The notes: generated by a model from the sequence alone, not told the origin. Shown: positions 35,701 to 47,220, numbered from the stretch's first letter. The stretch: 56,575 nt of DNA from Tubiluchus corallicola (GCA_030141605.1 JAQGDQ010001190.1:1-56575), one strand, 5' to 3'. Numbers and translations are program-made.

Positions 35701-36003
35701 ATACAAGCGTTGTATATAAACAACGAGTAGATTTAACTTATACAAGCGTTGTATATAAACAACCGGTAGATTTAATTTATACAAGCGTTGTATATAAACA
35801 AGCAGTAGATTTAATTTATACAAGCGTTGTATATAAACAACGAGTAGATTTAACTTATACAAGCGTTGTATATAAACAACCGGTAGATTTAATTTATACA
35901 AGCGTTGTATATAAACAACGAGTAGATTTAACTTATGCAAGCGTTGTATATAAACAAGCAGTAGTTTTAACTTATGCAAGCGTTGCATATAAACAATCAG
36001 TAG
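32775..36003. repeat. 39-bp satellite array, about 83 units, with higher-order structure
   Basis: Unit TACAAGCGTTGTATATAAAC plus AACCGGTAGATTTAATTTA. Variants at two places (ACCGG/AGCGAG/ACGAG/AGCAG and AGATTTAATTTA/AGTTTTAACTTA) recur in fixed order, so blocks of several hundred bases are themselves duplicated (for example about 33180-33480 against 33980-34270). Every unit holds the inverted repeat TATACAA-GCG-TTGTATA. The unit is 13 codons, which keeps the minus strand open as YKLNLPVVYIQRL repeats; no start or signal supports a gene. Confidence 0.95.
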
Positions 36004-36107
36004 ATTGTCCGTAAAGTGCGCTATGCAGTCGACAATTGACGTCAGAAGAATGGGCATTCAAAATGGGAGTTGTATATTATGTACCTGGTCGACAATGTGG
36101 AGCTTTG

Positions 36108-37939
36108 TTACACTATCACATCACTATCACTATCACTATCACTTTCAGCTGAATCTTCACTTGCAGTATCCTGCTCATTATCCAGTTCTGAAGTTTGAAG
36201 TTGGTCACTTTCTTGTTCACTCTCTCCATTTGTACTATTATCTTCTTCCTTTACTTTTCTTCTTGCAACTAACAACAACAGTCCTATCAATATCAGGACA
36301 CCAACTATGACACCTGGTAATATTTTGGACAAAGTTGCCATAAGCGTGTCTGGAGTATCTTTTGCTGGTGTATCTGTTGCTATTGATGTTGCGTTCGTTG
36401 TTGTCGTCCTTGTGCTCGTGGTCATCGTCGTCGTCATCATTGTTGTTTTTGTTGCTCGAGTTGTTCCTGTTGTCGTTGTTGCTGCTGTTGTTGTTCTGGT
36501 GGTAATAGTAGGTGTTGTTGTTTTTGTTGTTGTTGTTGTTCGTCGTCGTCGTCGTCGTCGTCGTTGTTGTGGTTGTTGTTGTTGTTGTTGTTGTCGTCGT
36601 CGTCGTCGTTGTTGTTGTTGTTGTTGTTGTTGTTGTCGTCGTCGTCGTCGTCATCGTCGTGGTCATGGTCGTCGTCGTTGTTGGTGTTGTTGTTGTCGTC
36701 GTCGTCGTAGTCGTGGTCGTGGTCGTCGTCGTCGTTGTTGTTGTTGTGGGTGTTGTTGTTGTTGTTGTTGTTGTCGTCGTCGTCGTCGTTGGTACACAAT
36801 TAAAATCTCCAAGTGTAGCACAAAATGCAGGGCTAGGAAACTGGCAGTCAATGCAATTTTTCGGACTTGCCCATGGGGGTTCCATAATCCATTTTAAGTC
36901 GCAGTCGCAATACAAACTTTCACCTAGAAGTTAAAAACATATTAAAGTCAAAACTATATTAAACTGGCAGTCAGCTATGATAGACGTCACTTAATCAGAG
37001 AAATACAGTTTCAACTTTATATCAACTCACTAAGTAGACTGGCAAGAGTATACACTATGACTTTCAGCTAAGGCTTCACTTATGTACGTTTCTTGCATAA
37101 CTCAATTTTAAATGTGTTTAGTATTGCCACCTATAGCTTATAAAGGGTTACCAGGTTCAGGAAAATACTGCTTTATACGATATTTCTTTGGTGGAAGCCA
37201 AATTTTTTCCATCTAATTTTCATGTTGGTTGTGTCATGACAGCAGGATGTCAAATATGTGAAATACCAGCTTATAACAGTCCTTGCAAAATAGTAATACT
37301 GTTTTGCATTAAATTATTTTTGAAAACTTACCGTTAAACGTCGTTAAACCGAAAACCTGCCGTCAACTTACCAGAAAATCTAAACTGCACATCTGTAGGC
37401 TTAAGGTTACTGTGAAGTTTAAAGGGCTTGAGTCCTTCAACTCCGTTTGAATCAAAAAACACCTCGACCAAGTGAGGATTATAAGAGAAATCAAGTTCAA
37501 TGGTTCCAGACAGCCAATTAGTCCAGATATGAATATAGTCAACTCTTGTACTCTTGAAAGCTTTTGGATGTATATACTCAAGTTGCGTACCTTCAATCAG
37601 CACCTTATGTAAACGACCATTTATCGAATTTTCTTCTAAACGTTCTAAACTGCCATATTTTATATGCAAAATGCTGTCTGGCGATTGCTTTCCTTGAAAA
37701 AAGTTGTCAGGCAACTCAGTTCCTGCGTAATTCTCAATTTTAACTTCGTAGAATCCATCATCTCAATTGCCCAATTTATTATCTACGTTTGCAAGTTCAC
37801 CCTTTGTAGCTATTCCTTGGCAGTCTACTGTGCATTTGTCTCGTAATTTATCGATGGTGCAGCCTGGAATTCTTTGTCCGCAAAACGTTGATAGGGAAAC
37901 AGTTACCAAAGTTGAGAAGCAAGCAGCAGCAAGCCACAT
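36108..37939 (-). CDS. Leucine-rich-repeat membrane protein with Thr-rich stalk, two exons, broken
   Basis: Minus strand. Exon 1 (37939-37372) starts with signal peptide MWLAAACFSTLVTVSLSTF, then an LRRNT-like cysteine segment (CTIDKLRDKCTVDCQG) and LRR-like strands (LHKVLIEGTQLEYIHPKAF, LDFSYNPHLVEVFFDSNGV). It ends phase 1 at TCTG|gtaagt. Exon 2 (36923-36108, acceptor acttctag) encodes an LRRCT-type cap (YCDCDLKWIMEPP, NCIDCQF, FCATLGDFNC), a long threonine stalk from ACG/ACA repeats, a transmembrane helix (ILPGVIVGVLILIGLLLLVA) and an acidic tail ending DSDSDSDVIV. Two lesions: an in-frame TGA at codon 59 (37763-37765) and a one-base frameshift at about 36540 where ACG repeats meet ACA repeats. 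Both sides of each lesion remain clearly coding. Likely a cell-surface recognition protein or a recent pseudogene. Confidence 0.68.
36540..36792 (-). repeat. ACG/ACA trinucleotide array coding the Thr stalk
   Basis: (GTC)n and (GTT)n on the plus strand, read as Thr codons on the minus strand. Alternation of the two codons in blocks shows expansion by slippage while keeping the amino acid. The frame changes at its 36540 edge. Confidence 0.85.
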
Positions 37940-38454
37940 GATCTTTCTGTTTCAGCAAATATCCGTAATTTGTTTAAAATAATCTGTGACGTCTGTAAAC
38001 AATACTAAAAGATTAATAATTTCTTTCTTGCGTGAACGATTTCTTCTTTTCTTCCAATTGATTTGGTGGTTTTTAACAGTAGAACGCTATAAATTTTAAC
38101 GCAAGTTCACAATATCTATTCAAATATTTTATCTTGATTCCAAATCTAAAGAATGCATTCTATAATAATTGTTATGACGTATATTTAGATTAGCGCACAC
38201 AAAGTTCGCTTAATGTTTGTTTATTCTTGTAGTTAAAGCTGATTGCTGATTATTGTTGTTTATAGCGTGGCGTGTGAGGTAACCACGACGGGCATGGCAA
38301 ACTATCAAGACTGTACTTAATGAGCAACACATTTATTATATATATATTTATTAACCACAACACAGAAAATATAAGAGGATAGCAATGCCAGACCTCCGTC
38401 TTCAAACCAGATTAAATGCATTTTTCAGTTTTAAGAGATCACCTAATCGCTTAC
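37940..38454. other. 5' flank of the LRR gene
   Basis: No second gene seen. A short (TA)n lies at 38336-38350. The promoter of the minus-strand LRR gene should lie just above 37940; no TATA box is convincing. Confidence 0.4.
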
Positions 38455-39180
38455 TATTAAATTTATCCCATCGAGACGTTTCATTTGCTCTACCTCAAGT
38501 TAGTTTTATTCGATAGTGAGCAGCATTTGTCTCCTCGACCCTATTTTGCCACCTAGCGGGGTCGCGGGTTAACTATTCTCACCGTAGGGCATTCGTTCCG
38601 TCTCATCGAGACCTTTGATTTGATGTGCTGCGAGGCACCAGTGTTCAACGCTTGGTGAACTTCACTTCCCGACCCCCATTTTTCGATTTTTGACTCCAAG
38701 CGAAAATTGGCCCCTCCAAAATCACCCATATTCTGCCATATCTGTGAACTGGTGAAGCTTTGGATTTATCCATCTTGAATAAAGTTGTAGCCGCCATCTT
38801 GAATAAAAATTGACAGTACCAGTCGATGCGGAGTTGCTGTATATTTCACGACGATTTCTTGCAAACAGGCGGAACCTTATGTTTTTCACAAAAAGTATAT
38901 TTTCGCCGCCATCTTGAATTCAAAATGGCGAATCGAAAATGCGACTCCGTCAACTGACGTGGAATTTTCTGTCGATGGTCTGCTTCTCAGATCGCCGCCG
39001 TGTTTCGAATGTTGCTGCTGCTGTTACTGTTGTTGTGGAGATGACCTTGGGAAAAGAAGCCAGAGACTCTATGAATCACTGGAGCGCAGAGCGACCATTT
39101 TATACCTATGGCTTCGTATTCTTGAAAAGAAAATAATGTCGAAATATTGAAATAAAACTAACACAAAAATACGCTAGATT
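38455..39180. repeat. Dispersed repeat related to 31190-31545
   Basis: 'catcgagacgtttcatttg' and 'catcgagacctttgatttg' occur 140 bp apart, followed by 'gaccccatttttcg'. The distal part has several CCGCCATCTTGAAT motifs (38793, 38909). Short frames at 38914-39150 are probably non-coding. Confidence 0.55.
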
Positions 39181-39214
39181 TCACTGCAACAAGCGTGCTT
39201 TACTTCGTGAGGTA

Positions 39215-40320
39215 GGGGAGACCCGGGTAAATTGGATCACTGTTGAGACCCGGGTAAAGTGGATCACTGGGGAGACCCGGGTAAAGTGGATCACTGGGGA
39301 GACCCGGGTAAAGTGGATCACTGGGGAGACCCGGGTAAAGTGGATCACTGGGGAGACCCGGTTAAAGTGGATCACTGGGGAGACACGGGTAAAGTGGATC
39401 ACTGGGGAGACCCGGGTAAAGTGGATCACTGGGGAGACCCGGTTAAAGTGGATCACTGGGGAGACACGGGTAAAGTGGATCACTGGGGAGACCCGGGTAA
39501 AGTGGATCACCGGGGAGACCCGGGTAAAGTGGATCACTGGGGAGACCCGGGTAAAGTGGATCACTGTTGAGACCCGGGTAAAGTGGATCACTGGGGAGAC
39601 CCGGGTAAAGTGGATCACTGGGGAGACCCAGGTAAAGTGGATCACTGGGGAGTCCCGGGTAAAGTGGATCACTGGGGAGACCCAGGTAAAGTGGATCACT
39701 GGGGAGACCCGGGTAAAGTGGATCACCGGGGAGACCCGGGTAAAGTGGATCACTGGGCAAAGCGGATCAAATGTGTTTGCTCTTTTTTCCGTAAGGCGTC
39801 GCATTCTATGCACTGTGTGATGTTACGTCATCATCTATTGTGTACTCTGCATAAACGACATCGACTTTTGCAAAGTTTGTCTAAGTTCGGTACACAAAAG
39901 TAAGTTTTTCACCCACTTTCTTGCGATTTTTCACTTTTATTGATTATGGTGATAAATTCCACTTAGTGCAGATTTATTCGCTACCGTTTTTACATATGAT
40001 GGATGGTTCATTGCTGCGTCATATCAATTTACTTTTGCAAAATACACAAAATCGATTTAAAAGATATTGTTAGTTATGCTGAGCTCAACCGCTCCGGTAT
40101 GATCCACTATGCTCGTTAAAGATCCACTTTGCCCTAGAAATTTTGGTTTCGTATTTCGGAATTATCTGCTAAACGAGTAATAGTAATTATACGTTTTTAC
40201 CACACGAATATAGCAGAGTTTCCTACGGAAGAATAGGGCATGTAATTGATTGTTACAGATCAAACGTCTTGAACTCTATGAGAGAAAACCTTTAGTGATG
40301 CACTTTACCTGGGTCTCCCC
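39215..40320. mobile_element. TA-flanked TIR transposon whose terminus has become a minisatellite
   Basis: The left end GGGGAGACCCGGGTAAATTG and the right end, read inverted, GGGGAGACCCAGGTAAAGTG, are flanked by TA on both sides (39213-39214, 40321-40322). The left terminus is repeated about 20 times as a 27-bp unit (to 39757), while the right side has one good and two degenerate copies (about 40095-40135). The interior is AT-rich with no transposase. The superfamily is uncertain; TA target duplication fits several TIR groups. Confidence 0.72.
39218..39757 (+). repeat. 27-bp minisatellite (about 20 units) derived from the TIR
   Basis: Unit GTGGATCACTGGGGAGACCC plus GGGTAAA. The unit is nine codons, so both strands read as uninterrupted repeats (DHWGDPGKV; SPVIHFTRV); these are not genes. 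Confidence 0.95.
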
Positions 40321-40322
40321 TA

Positions 40323-41983
40323 TACAAGCTTTTAAAAGACTATAAATTAAATCTTAGAATGGGGCAAACAGACAAGTTACTATTACGAGCAAGGAAGCTA
40401 ATCAGGGTATTACTGCTACACAAAATTTTTACATACTGGATTACAAAACGTTTATGAAATGCCACACAAGGATGAAAAGTATCACATACAAACGGTAACA
40501 CATAGCGATAACTACGATATGGTAAATTCCAAATTTAAATCATATTTTTATGTTAATATTTGCAATTTTGCGACTGCTAAATTTCCAAGTTTCAGATCTG
40601 GAAAATGATTAACAATATCTGGAATATTTTACTTTTCACTTTAGAGCTAACAAAATCGAAATTTGTAATTACACTATTGGCCTCAAAAAAGAAATCATTT
40701 TTTGACTTAGATATCATATACCACCGTTATCAGGCACGTCAGAAGTTAATATAGAATCCTAAATGAGACACAGTTTTATGTCAAGTTAAAGGAATTCCAT
40801 CGAGAAAAAAAACGGGGTTATCTGCGTATAAAAGAGCAACTCTTTTGTGTGCAAATTGCTCTGGCCACCCCCTTTTCACAAATTTCTTTCTTCATCCTAC
40901 GTGCTTGTGTTTTTCATCATCAGTTTAGTGTGTCTATGATCTGATATTAACGTTAATCCTCAAATTATTCACTTTCTGTTGTGTTAAAATTTTAAGTTAT
41001 TTTCTCCTATTTGCTTCGCATGATTTACTTTAGAATTGAAAATTTTGGTTAAATAACTCCAACAGAAAGATGAGAATTTCAATCATTTCCAACCAATCAC
41101 AAGAAATTATGTTGTAAGAAATACTGACTGGCTAGAAATAACTTGAATTCTCAATTAAAAAAACTTTAATATATTGTTCCCAAGGTTCGACCCGGTAGAT
41201 AGCCTTACGGCCCCATTGGTGATGCGGATAAGCGCTGCATAACGGACACTCCAAAAATTTTAAAACAAAGAAACAACAAAACCAAAATTCAAAATGGACG
41301 GCTGAGAAGAACACACAATAGAAAACAAACAAAACCTGATGACAATGCTTCAAACCTTACGAAATCCACGACACTCGGCAGGCAGACAGGAGAAGTGCAT
41401 TCCACGACAACCAGAAGACAACTGACGATGTCACGTGTTCGTTCTTTCCACAGGAAACCACTGCTCAACCAATCGCAGGTGATGTTATGGGCTTCCTAGT
41501 TTAAAGTGGAGGTCATAACATTACCTGTAGGTTGGCTGGCCTGGTGCCTATGAATAGAACTGTATAATGCACTGTTCTCTGTTCAGCTCAATACTATACC
41601 ACAGACTTTTGAGCCTGTCTTTAAACCAGATGGCTAGATTCAGTGATTATACATATGATTCTGAGAATGCATTTTTTTATATCTATTTTATCTATTTCGA
41701 ATGCTGTACATTGTGACCTGGAATCATTTGTTAGTTTAAACATAATTTATTTAGGATTGGATCAGACAGTTTGTACAACATGATTTAGGATCCTCACCAA
41801 AACAGACTTTATACACTATTTACAAGAACATTTACAGTAAGAATAGACTATACTTACTTTTTAGTATACTTTAGTACACTAAAGTTTTACTACAGCGATA
41901 CATTAGACATTAGTAGAAAATGACGGTTAGTAAATATTAATGTACGATTATTTAAGACTGATGCATTTTATATCAGATAGAAA
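40323..41983. other. No recognised gene
   Basis: AT-rich sequence. A GC-richer patch at 41155-41245 on the minus strand carries a tRNA-like 'cgggtcgaacctt', too degraded to call. Short frames lack recognisable domains. Confidence 0.45.
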
Positions 41984-42290
41984 CTACTGGAAGCGTTTAG
42001 TACCTAATATAAAGTCATGTATACATTGGAATATTTTACAGTTAGCAACATAGTTAAATTCATCTTTACCGAATAATGACAACTTCAACAGATCATTATT
42101 TCCTAAGGCAGCTATATTAAGGTTTTCAGGCAGAAGCATTTCATTTAATTTATCAAACATAACAACCCTAGTTTGTTGATACAATGGGCAGTGCAAGAAA
42201 AAGTGTTCAATAGACTCAAATCGAAATCAACATTTACAATTCGGCAATATTGGATGACCGTTATTATCTTTGCAGCCTTTATTTGTTGAA
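41984..42290 (-). pseudogene. Non-LTR retrotransposon ORF2 C-terminus, minus strand
   Basis: The minus strand reads GHPILPNCKC, one stop, then ESIEHFFLHCPLYQQTRVVM, FDKLNEMLLPENLN and an end IHDFILGTKRFQ with stop. The C-x-C...H-FFLHCPLY arrangement is the typical C-terminal zinc-type end of non-LTR elements, but differs from the family at 8420, so a second LINE family is present. Confidence 0.72.
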
Positions 42291-42907
42291 AGGCTTTGTT
42301 CTAAAACTCAGACCAGTTTTGTCGAGGCGATAATTAATCAATAGTATTATAATTGCTCGTCAATAGTGCTATAATTGCTGGTCAGTCTATAAAGTAGGTC
42401 ACCTAATTAACAACGATTAGGAAGGAAGAACTACACAAGGCTGTTGGAAAACTGCAAAGTGCCTTTGTGTTAACGAGTTACAGAGGGTGAATGTTTAGTA
42501 GGCATGCAACTTGCAAACGCAAGCCTTCATCTGCTTAATGAATAAGTAACAGTATAGTTTAACACGTTCAGGCGCATCGGGTAGTTGCGCCAGGTGCGCA
42601 ACCACCGACGTCTGCGAATTAGTTGTTATCTACTTACTTAATTACTTACTTAGGCCTACTTACTCACACTCACTCACTCACTCTCTCACTCACTTGTATT
42701 TGCAATTATTTTGTATATATATATCGTATCTTACTCAGATTTTGCTTTATTTAATAAATAAAAGATTTTTAAATAAATGAATAAATAACTAATCCACTCT
42801 AGCTATCTTCATTTATTTAGATGAAGTGATTATTTTATTTAGGTTAACAGAGAATACGGACTACTGTTTACATTAAAAACTTCATTTGTGGCCAAAGGAA
42901 TAGTAGC
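42291..42907. other. No recognised gene
   Basis: Contains short ACTCACTC and TAAATAAA tracts and, at about 42572, a hairpin GTTGCGC-CAGGT-GCGCAAC. Confidence 0.45.
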
Positions 42908-42917
42908 GAGCGTGTGC

Positions 42918-42958
42918 TTAGCGACTGAAGTTAAGCAACACTGAGGCTGGTTAGTGAA
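42918..42958 (+). pseudogene. 5S rRNA-like fragment (internal promoter region)
   Basis: GACTGAAGTTAAGCAACACT, then GAGGCTGGTTAGT, matches the central part of animal 5S rRNA (CGAAGTTAAGCAAC...GGCCTGGTTAGT), which carries the internal control region. The flanks do not match 5S. A 5S-derived SINE remnant is likely; it is independent of 23491-23550 and on the other strand. Confidence 0.65.
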
Positions 42959-43081
42959 TAGATAAGTGTACTCCTTCTGGATATTTTTCAACCCCATACT
43001 TCATTGCAGGATGATTTGTTCCAATGGGTGTAACACCTGCTTCAGTGACACGTTTTAGAAGACAATCTGGACAGCACATAG

Positions 43082-43379
43082 TTCCTGTCTCGCCTCACCC
43101 AGCCATCCTGTACTGGATTCTCACTTGCAGTGCATGAAGCAGTGTAACTAACATGAACTGGAATTTCACAGACGTAGCTAGAGTTTCACAGACCCAGAAG
43201 CCCACTGACGTTATCCTGTTTATGTACAAAGTTCCCGTCTCGCCTCACCCAGCCATCCTGTACTGGATTCTCACTTGCAGTGCATGAAGCAGTGTAACTA
43301 ACATGAACTGGAATTTCACAGACGTAGCTAGAGTTTCACAGAAACAGAAGCCCACTGACGTTATCCTGTTTACGTAACT
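43082..43379 (+). repeat. Direct duplication of about 150 bp
   Basis: 'gttcccgtctcgcctcaccc' starts at 43082 and again at 43230; the two copies are nearly identical over about 148 bp. Confidence 0.88.
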
Positions 43380-43650
43380 AAAACCTGCCTGGTATTAAGA
43401 CATAATTCTCTGTTTTGCAACAAAACTGTCCACCACAGTCAACCTAATTTTCTGACAAACTGAGATCACGCAGCTCTCATGAATATGCCGCTTTTTTTAA
43501 ATTTAACAGCACAGCTTGAAGAGGTTAGTACCCATAGTTTTTAATAAGATTGCAGCGTCCTCTTCAGGCTCGTGAATAAATAACAGCCGGGCGCGTTAAA
43601 AAGACCTTTCTAGCCCCCTGCCGAAAATAAGATGACTACGCCTCGGTTGC

Positions 43651-44000
43651 TTAAAGGAAAACAAGTCGATTTTTCATAAACTAACCCTATTTTAAGGACA
43701 GTAAAAAGTACACATTTTAATACAATTAATACTACAAAAGCTTTTCTAATAATTAAATAATAGATAAAAAACTTAATTAACAGCTGGTGAGCCCAACTAT
43801 TGATGACATCACAAACTAACATAATTTTCAACAGCAAAAATATTCCACGAGCGTGTTGCACGTGTTTGTGAAAGAGAAAATTGAAGTACAGTGCTACTGT
43901 AAGAGATTCAGTGTGTTGTATAAATTTTAAAATAAACTGGGCAAATTTTAAAATAAAAATTCAAATGTCAAATTTACCGCTGTTCTCGCGCATGCGCTGT
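43651..44000 (+). mobile_element. TTAA-starting repeat element X, plus-strand copy
   Basis: Begins TTAAAGGAAAACAAGTCGAT and matches, inverted, 53972 back to about 53640 ('tgagcccaac..ttgatgacatcac', 'gcaaaaatatt'). The left terminus resembles that of the element at 52380, so both may be one TTAA-target family. The right boundary is approximate. Confidence 0.55.
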
Positions 44001-44349
44001 CGAACATTTGCAGGTTTTTGCAACAAGTTTAGATAAGTTTTGTATAACGTTTGGGAAAGTAATTAGAGCATGCGTAGTACGCTCTTCACTAACTAAACGA
44101 AAGTTTAAATCACGTGATCCTGTCAGCTGATGTGGTTTTGGCGAATCAATGGCGCAAACTCAGATAGCTAGTCCAGTGACGTTTTACGAGTCAGCGAATA
44201 TGTAAAATTTAAATTTATATTTATAGTTTAAAATTATTTTAAAAAAACCCTTTTTTTAATTACAAACAATTAAGCGTAATTGTAAGTAATATAACTTTGT
44301 TTGGCACATACTTTAAAATTCCATGTCGCACAAACAGGACTCTCACACA
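44001..44349. other. No recognised feature
   Basis: AT-rich with a CGCGCATGCGC-type stretch at 43986-43997 just before it. Confidence 0.45.
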
Positions 44350-45278
44350 TTGTGACAGCTCGTGTGACAGCAGTGTGACAGCAGTGGGACAGCTCTTATA
44401 GCTCGTGTGACAGCGGTGGGACAGCTCTTATAGCTCGTGTGACAGCGGTGGGACAGCTCTTATAGCTCGTGTGACAGCGGTGGGACAGCTCTTATAGCTC
44501 GTGTGACAGCGGTGGGACAGCTCTTATAGCTCGTGTGACAGCGGTGGGACAGTTCTTGTAGCTCGTGTGACAGCAGTGGGACAGCTCTTATAGCTCGTGT
44601 GACAGCGGTGGGACAGCTCTTGTAGCTCGTGTGACAGCGGTGGGACAGCTCTTGTAGCTCGTGTGACAGCAGTGTGACTGCTCTTGTAGCTCGTGTGACC
44701 GCTCGTGTAGCTCGTGTGACAGCGGTGTGACAGCTCTTGTAGCTCGTTGGACAGCTCTTATAGCTCGTGTGACAGCAGTGGGACAGCTCTTGTAGCTCGT
44801 GTGGCAGCGGTGGGACAGCTCTTGTAGCTCGTGTGACAGCGTTGGGACAGTTCTTGTAGCTCGTGTGACAGCGGTGTGACAGCTCTTGTAGCTCGTGTGA
44901 CAGCTGTGTGACCGCTCGTGTAGCTCGTGTGACAGCGGTGTGACAGCTCTTATAGCTCGTGTGGCAGCAGTGTGAAAGCTCTTGTAGCTCGAGTGACAAC
45001 AGTGTGACAGCTCTTGTAGCTCGTGTGACAGCGGTGTGACAGCTCTTGTAGCTCGTGTGGCAGCAGTGTGACAGCGATGGGACAGCTCTTGTAGCTCGCG
45101 TGACAGCGGTGTGACAGCTGTTGTAGCTCGTGTGACAGCAGTGTGACAGCTCTTGTAGCTCGTGTGACAGCGGTGTGACAGCTCTTGTAGCTCGTGTGAC
45201 AGCGATGGGACAGCTCTTGTAGCTCGTGTGACAGTGGTGTGACAGCTGTTGTAGCTCATGTGGCAGCGGTGGGCGTCC
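44350..45278. repeat. 32-bp minisatellite, about 29 units
   Basis: Unit AGCTCTTGTAGCTCGTGTGA plus CAGCGGTGGGAC, with variants and occasional shorter units. Minus-strand frames reading SHELQELSHCCHTSYKSC arise because three units make 96 bp; no gene features. Confidence 0.95.
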
Positions 45279-45353
45279 CAGTGTACGACATACCCCGCGT
45301 GGGTGGAACATCGCGTGAACCAAATTGCACTTCACTGCAAGAATTATTTCTTA

Positions 45354-45487
45354 TTAAAGGAAAACCGGATGATTGTGTAAACACTAGTTCAGAATAAAGA
45401 ATGCTCTAAAATATTGAAAACTACAATAGTTTTTTTAAATCAAAGCTTAGATTAAATAATAATTACCTCGGATACTCAAATTTCGTT
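45354..45487 (+). mobile_element. Fragment of TTAA-flanked element Y, cut by a GATA array
   Basis: Starts TTAA-AGGAAAACCGGATGATTG and matches, inverted, 52786-52912 over about 130 bp ('gaataaagaatgctctaaaatattg', 'taataattacctcggatactc'). The homology stops where the GATA/GATG array starts. Confidence 0.7.
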
Positions 45488-45495
45488 AAACTTGG

Positions 45496-46092
45496 GAGGG
45501 TGGGTGGATGGACGGATAGATAGATGGATGGTTAGATAGATGAATAGACAGATGGATAGATGGATGGATAGAAGGATAGATAGATGGATAGATAGATGGA
45601 TAGATAGATAGATGGATAGATAGATGGATAGATAGATGGATAGATAGATGGAAAGATAGATGGATAGATAGATGGATAGATGGAGATAGATGGATAGATG
45701 GATAGATAGATGGATAGATGGATAGATAGATGGATAGATAGATGGATAGATAGATGGATAGATAGATGGATAGATAGATGGATAGATAGATGGAAAGATA
45801 GATGGATAGATAGATGGATAGATAGATGGATAGATAGATGGATAGATAGATGGAAAGATAGATGGATAGATAGATGGAAAGATAGATGGATAGATAGATG
45901 GATAGATAGATGGATACATAGATGGATACATAGATGGATAGATAGATGGATAGATAGATGGAAAGATAGATGGATAGATAGATGGAAAGATGGATGGATA
46001 GATAGATGGATAGATAGATGGAAAGATAGACGGAGATAGATGGAGATAGATGGATAGATGGATGGATAGACAGATGGATAGATAGATAGATT
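45496..46092 (+). repeat. GATA/GATG tetranucleotide array
   Basis: (GATA)n(GATG)n, mostly GGATAGATAGAT 12-mers, with AAAG and ATAC variants. The Tyr-Pro-Ser-Ile and Asp-Arg-Trp-Ile frames are artefacts. Confidence 0.95.
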
Positions 46093-46796
46093 CACCTTAA
46101 GGTTTTAATAAAGTTGTGTTGTTTTTAAGTATGAATGTTTTTATGTGCCTGCAATAATATTTGAAGCATTGTTTATCAAATCCCTTCCTAGTCGGTAGAC
46201 AGTAACTCAATCATCAGACAGCAGCGTGACCAAAGTCCTTCAATCAGTGTTCAATGGTCTGAGCAAACTTGTTCTCCTAAATCAATCAAGAGTCATTGGA
46301 CGATCTAACGCTTAGTTATCCCTGTTAAATGGATTATTCCATGCGTATGTTCCATTCACAAGACTGATTTCTTGCACACTACACGACCTGCGCTGATATT
46401 CGTCGTATTGTCTCTCGGGCTGTGCAGTTGGACAAAGAAATGCAAAGAAGGAAGAAGATATCGCTTAACTTGAGTGAGAGAATTTTAAAGCTAGCAAAAA
46501 AACATTAGATGGGTACTATAGGGAGGACCAGAGTAAATAGTTAATTCTTGTGCAAAAGAATGCAAGAATGAAAAACTGACTTACTTAAAAGAAAGAACGA
46601 GTCGCTCGGTATGCTGGGTTTATTTTACTTAAAAACTTAAAGAAATATAACGAAGAAATTTGTAAAGAACCATCTATGAAGTTGGAAAATCGGTTTGGTA
46701 ATGTGTGACAGAATAGACCCACTTTTTTCAATTTTTGCTAGAAAATCTTTCATAAAAAAATTCCAGGCCTATTTATGAAACTTTTGGTCTTTCCGT
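46093..46796. other. No recognised feature
   Basis: No exon, RNA gene or repeat relationship was recognised in these 700 bases. Confidence 0.45.
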
Positions 46797-46805
46797 TTGT
46801 CGATA

Positions 46806-47220
46806 ATTATGAACATGAACATGAACGTGAACATAAACATGAACATGAACATCAAAAAGAACACGAACACAAAGACAAACAAGCATACTCATAGGCATGA
46901 ACATGAACATAAACATGAACATGAACATCAAAAAGAACACGAACACAGACAAACAAGCATAAGCATAGGCATGGACATGGACATGGACATGGACATGAAC
47001 GTGAACATGAACGTGAACGTGAACGTGAACGTGAACACGAACACGAACACGAACATGAACATGAACATGAACATGAACATCAAAAAGAACACGAACGCAA
47101 ACAATCATAAGCGTAAGCATAGGCATGGACATGAACATGGACATGGACATCCACATCCACATCCACATCCACATCAACATCAACATCAACATTAACATTA
47201 TCAAACATAAACATAAACAT
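46806..47220 (+). repeat. AACATG-type hexamer array
   Basis: (GAACAT)n, (GAACGT)n, (GGACAT)n, (CCACAT)n and (AACATC)n blocks, with the segment 'caaaaagaacacgaacac' recurring three times (46853, 46929, 47079), so a unit of about 80-150 bp was also duplicated. Confidence 0.93.

Noticed and set aside
32724-36057. Minus-strand YKLNLPVVYIQRL repeat frames
   Set aside because: Unit is 39 bp so frames stay open; interrupted by several stops, no signal peptide or flanking coding sequence.
39181-39903. Repeat-protein frames on both strands over the 27-bp array
   Set aside because: They belong to a transposon-derived minisatellite; both strands being equally open argues against selection for protein.
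41155-41245. Minus-strand tRNA-like segment ending in cgggtcgaacctt
   Set aside because: Stems do not pair convincingly, and the B-box deviates.
44460-46095. SHELQEL-type and YPSIYPSI-type repeat frames
   Set aside because: Products of the 32-bp minisatellite and GATA/GATG microsatellite.
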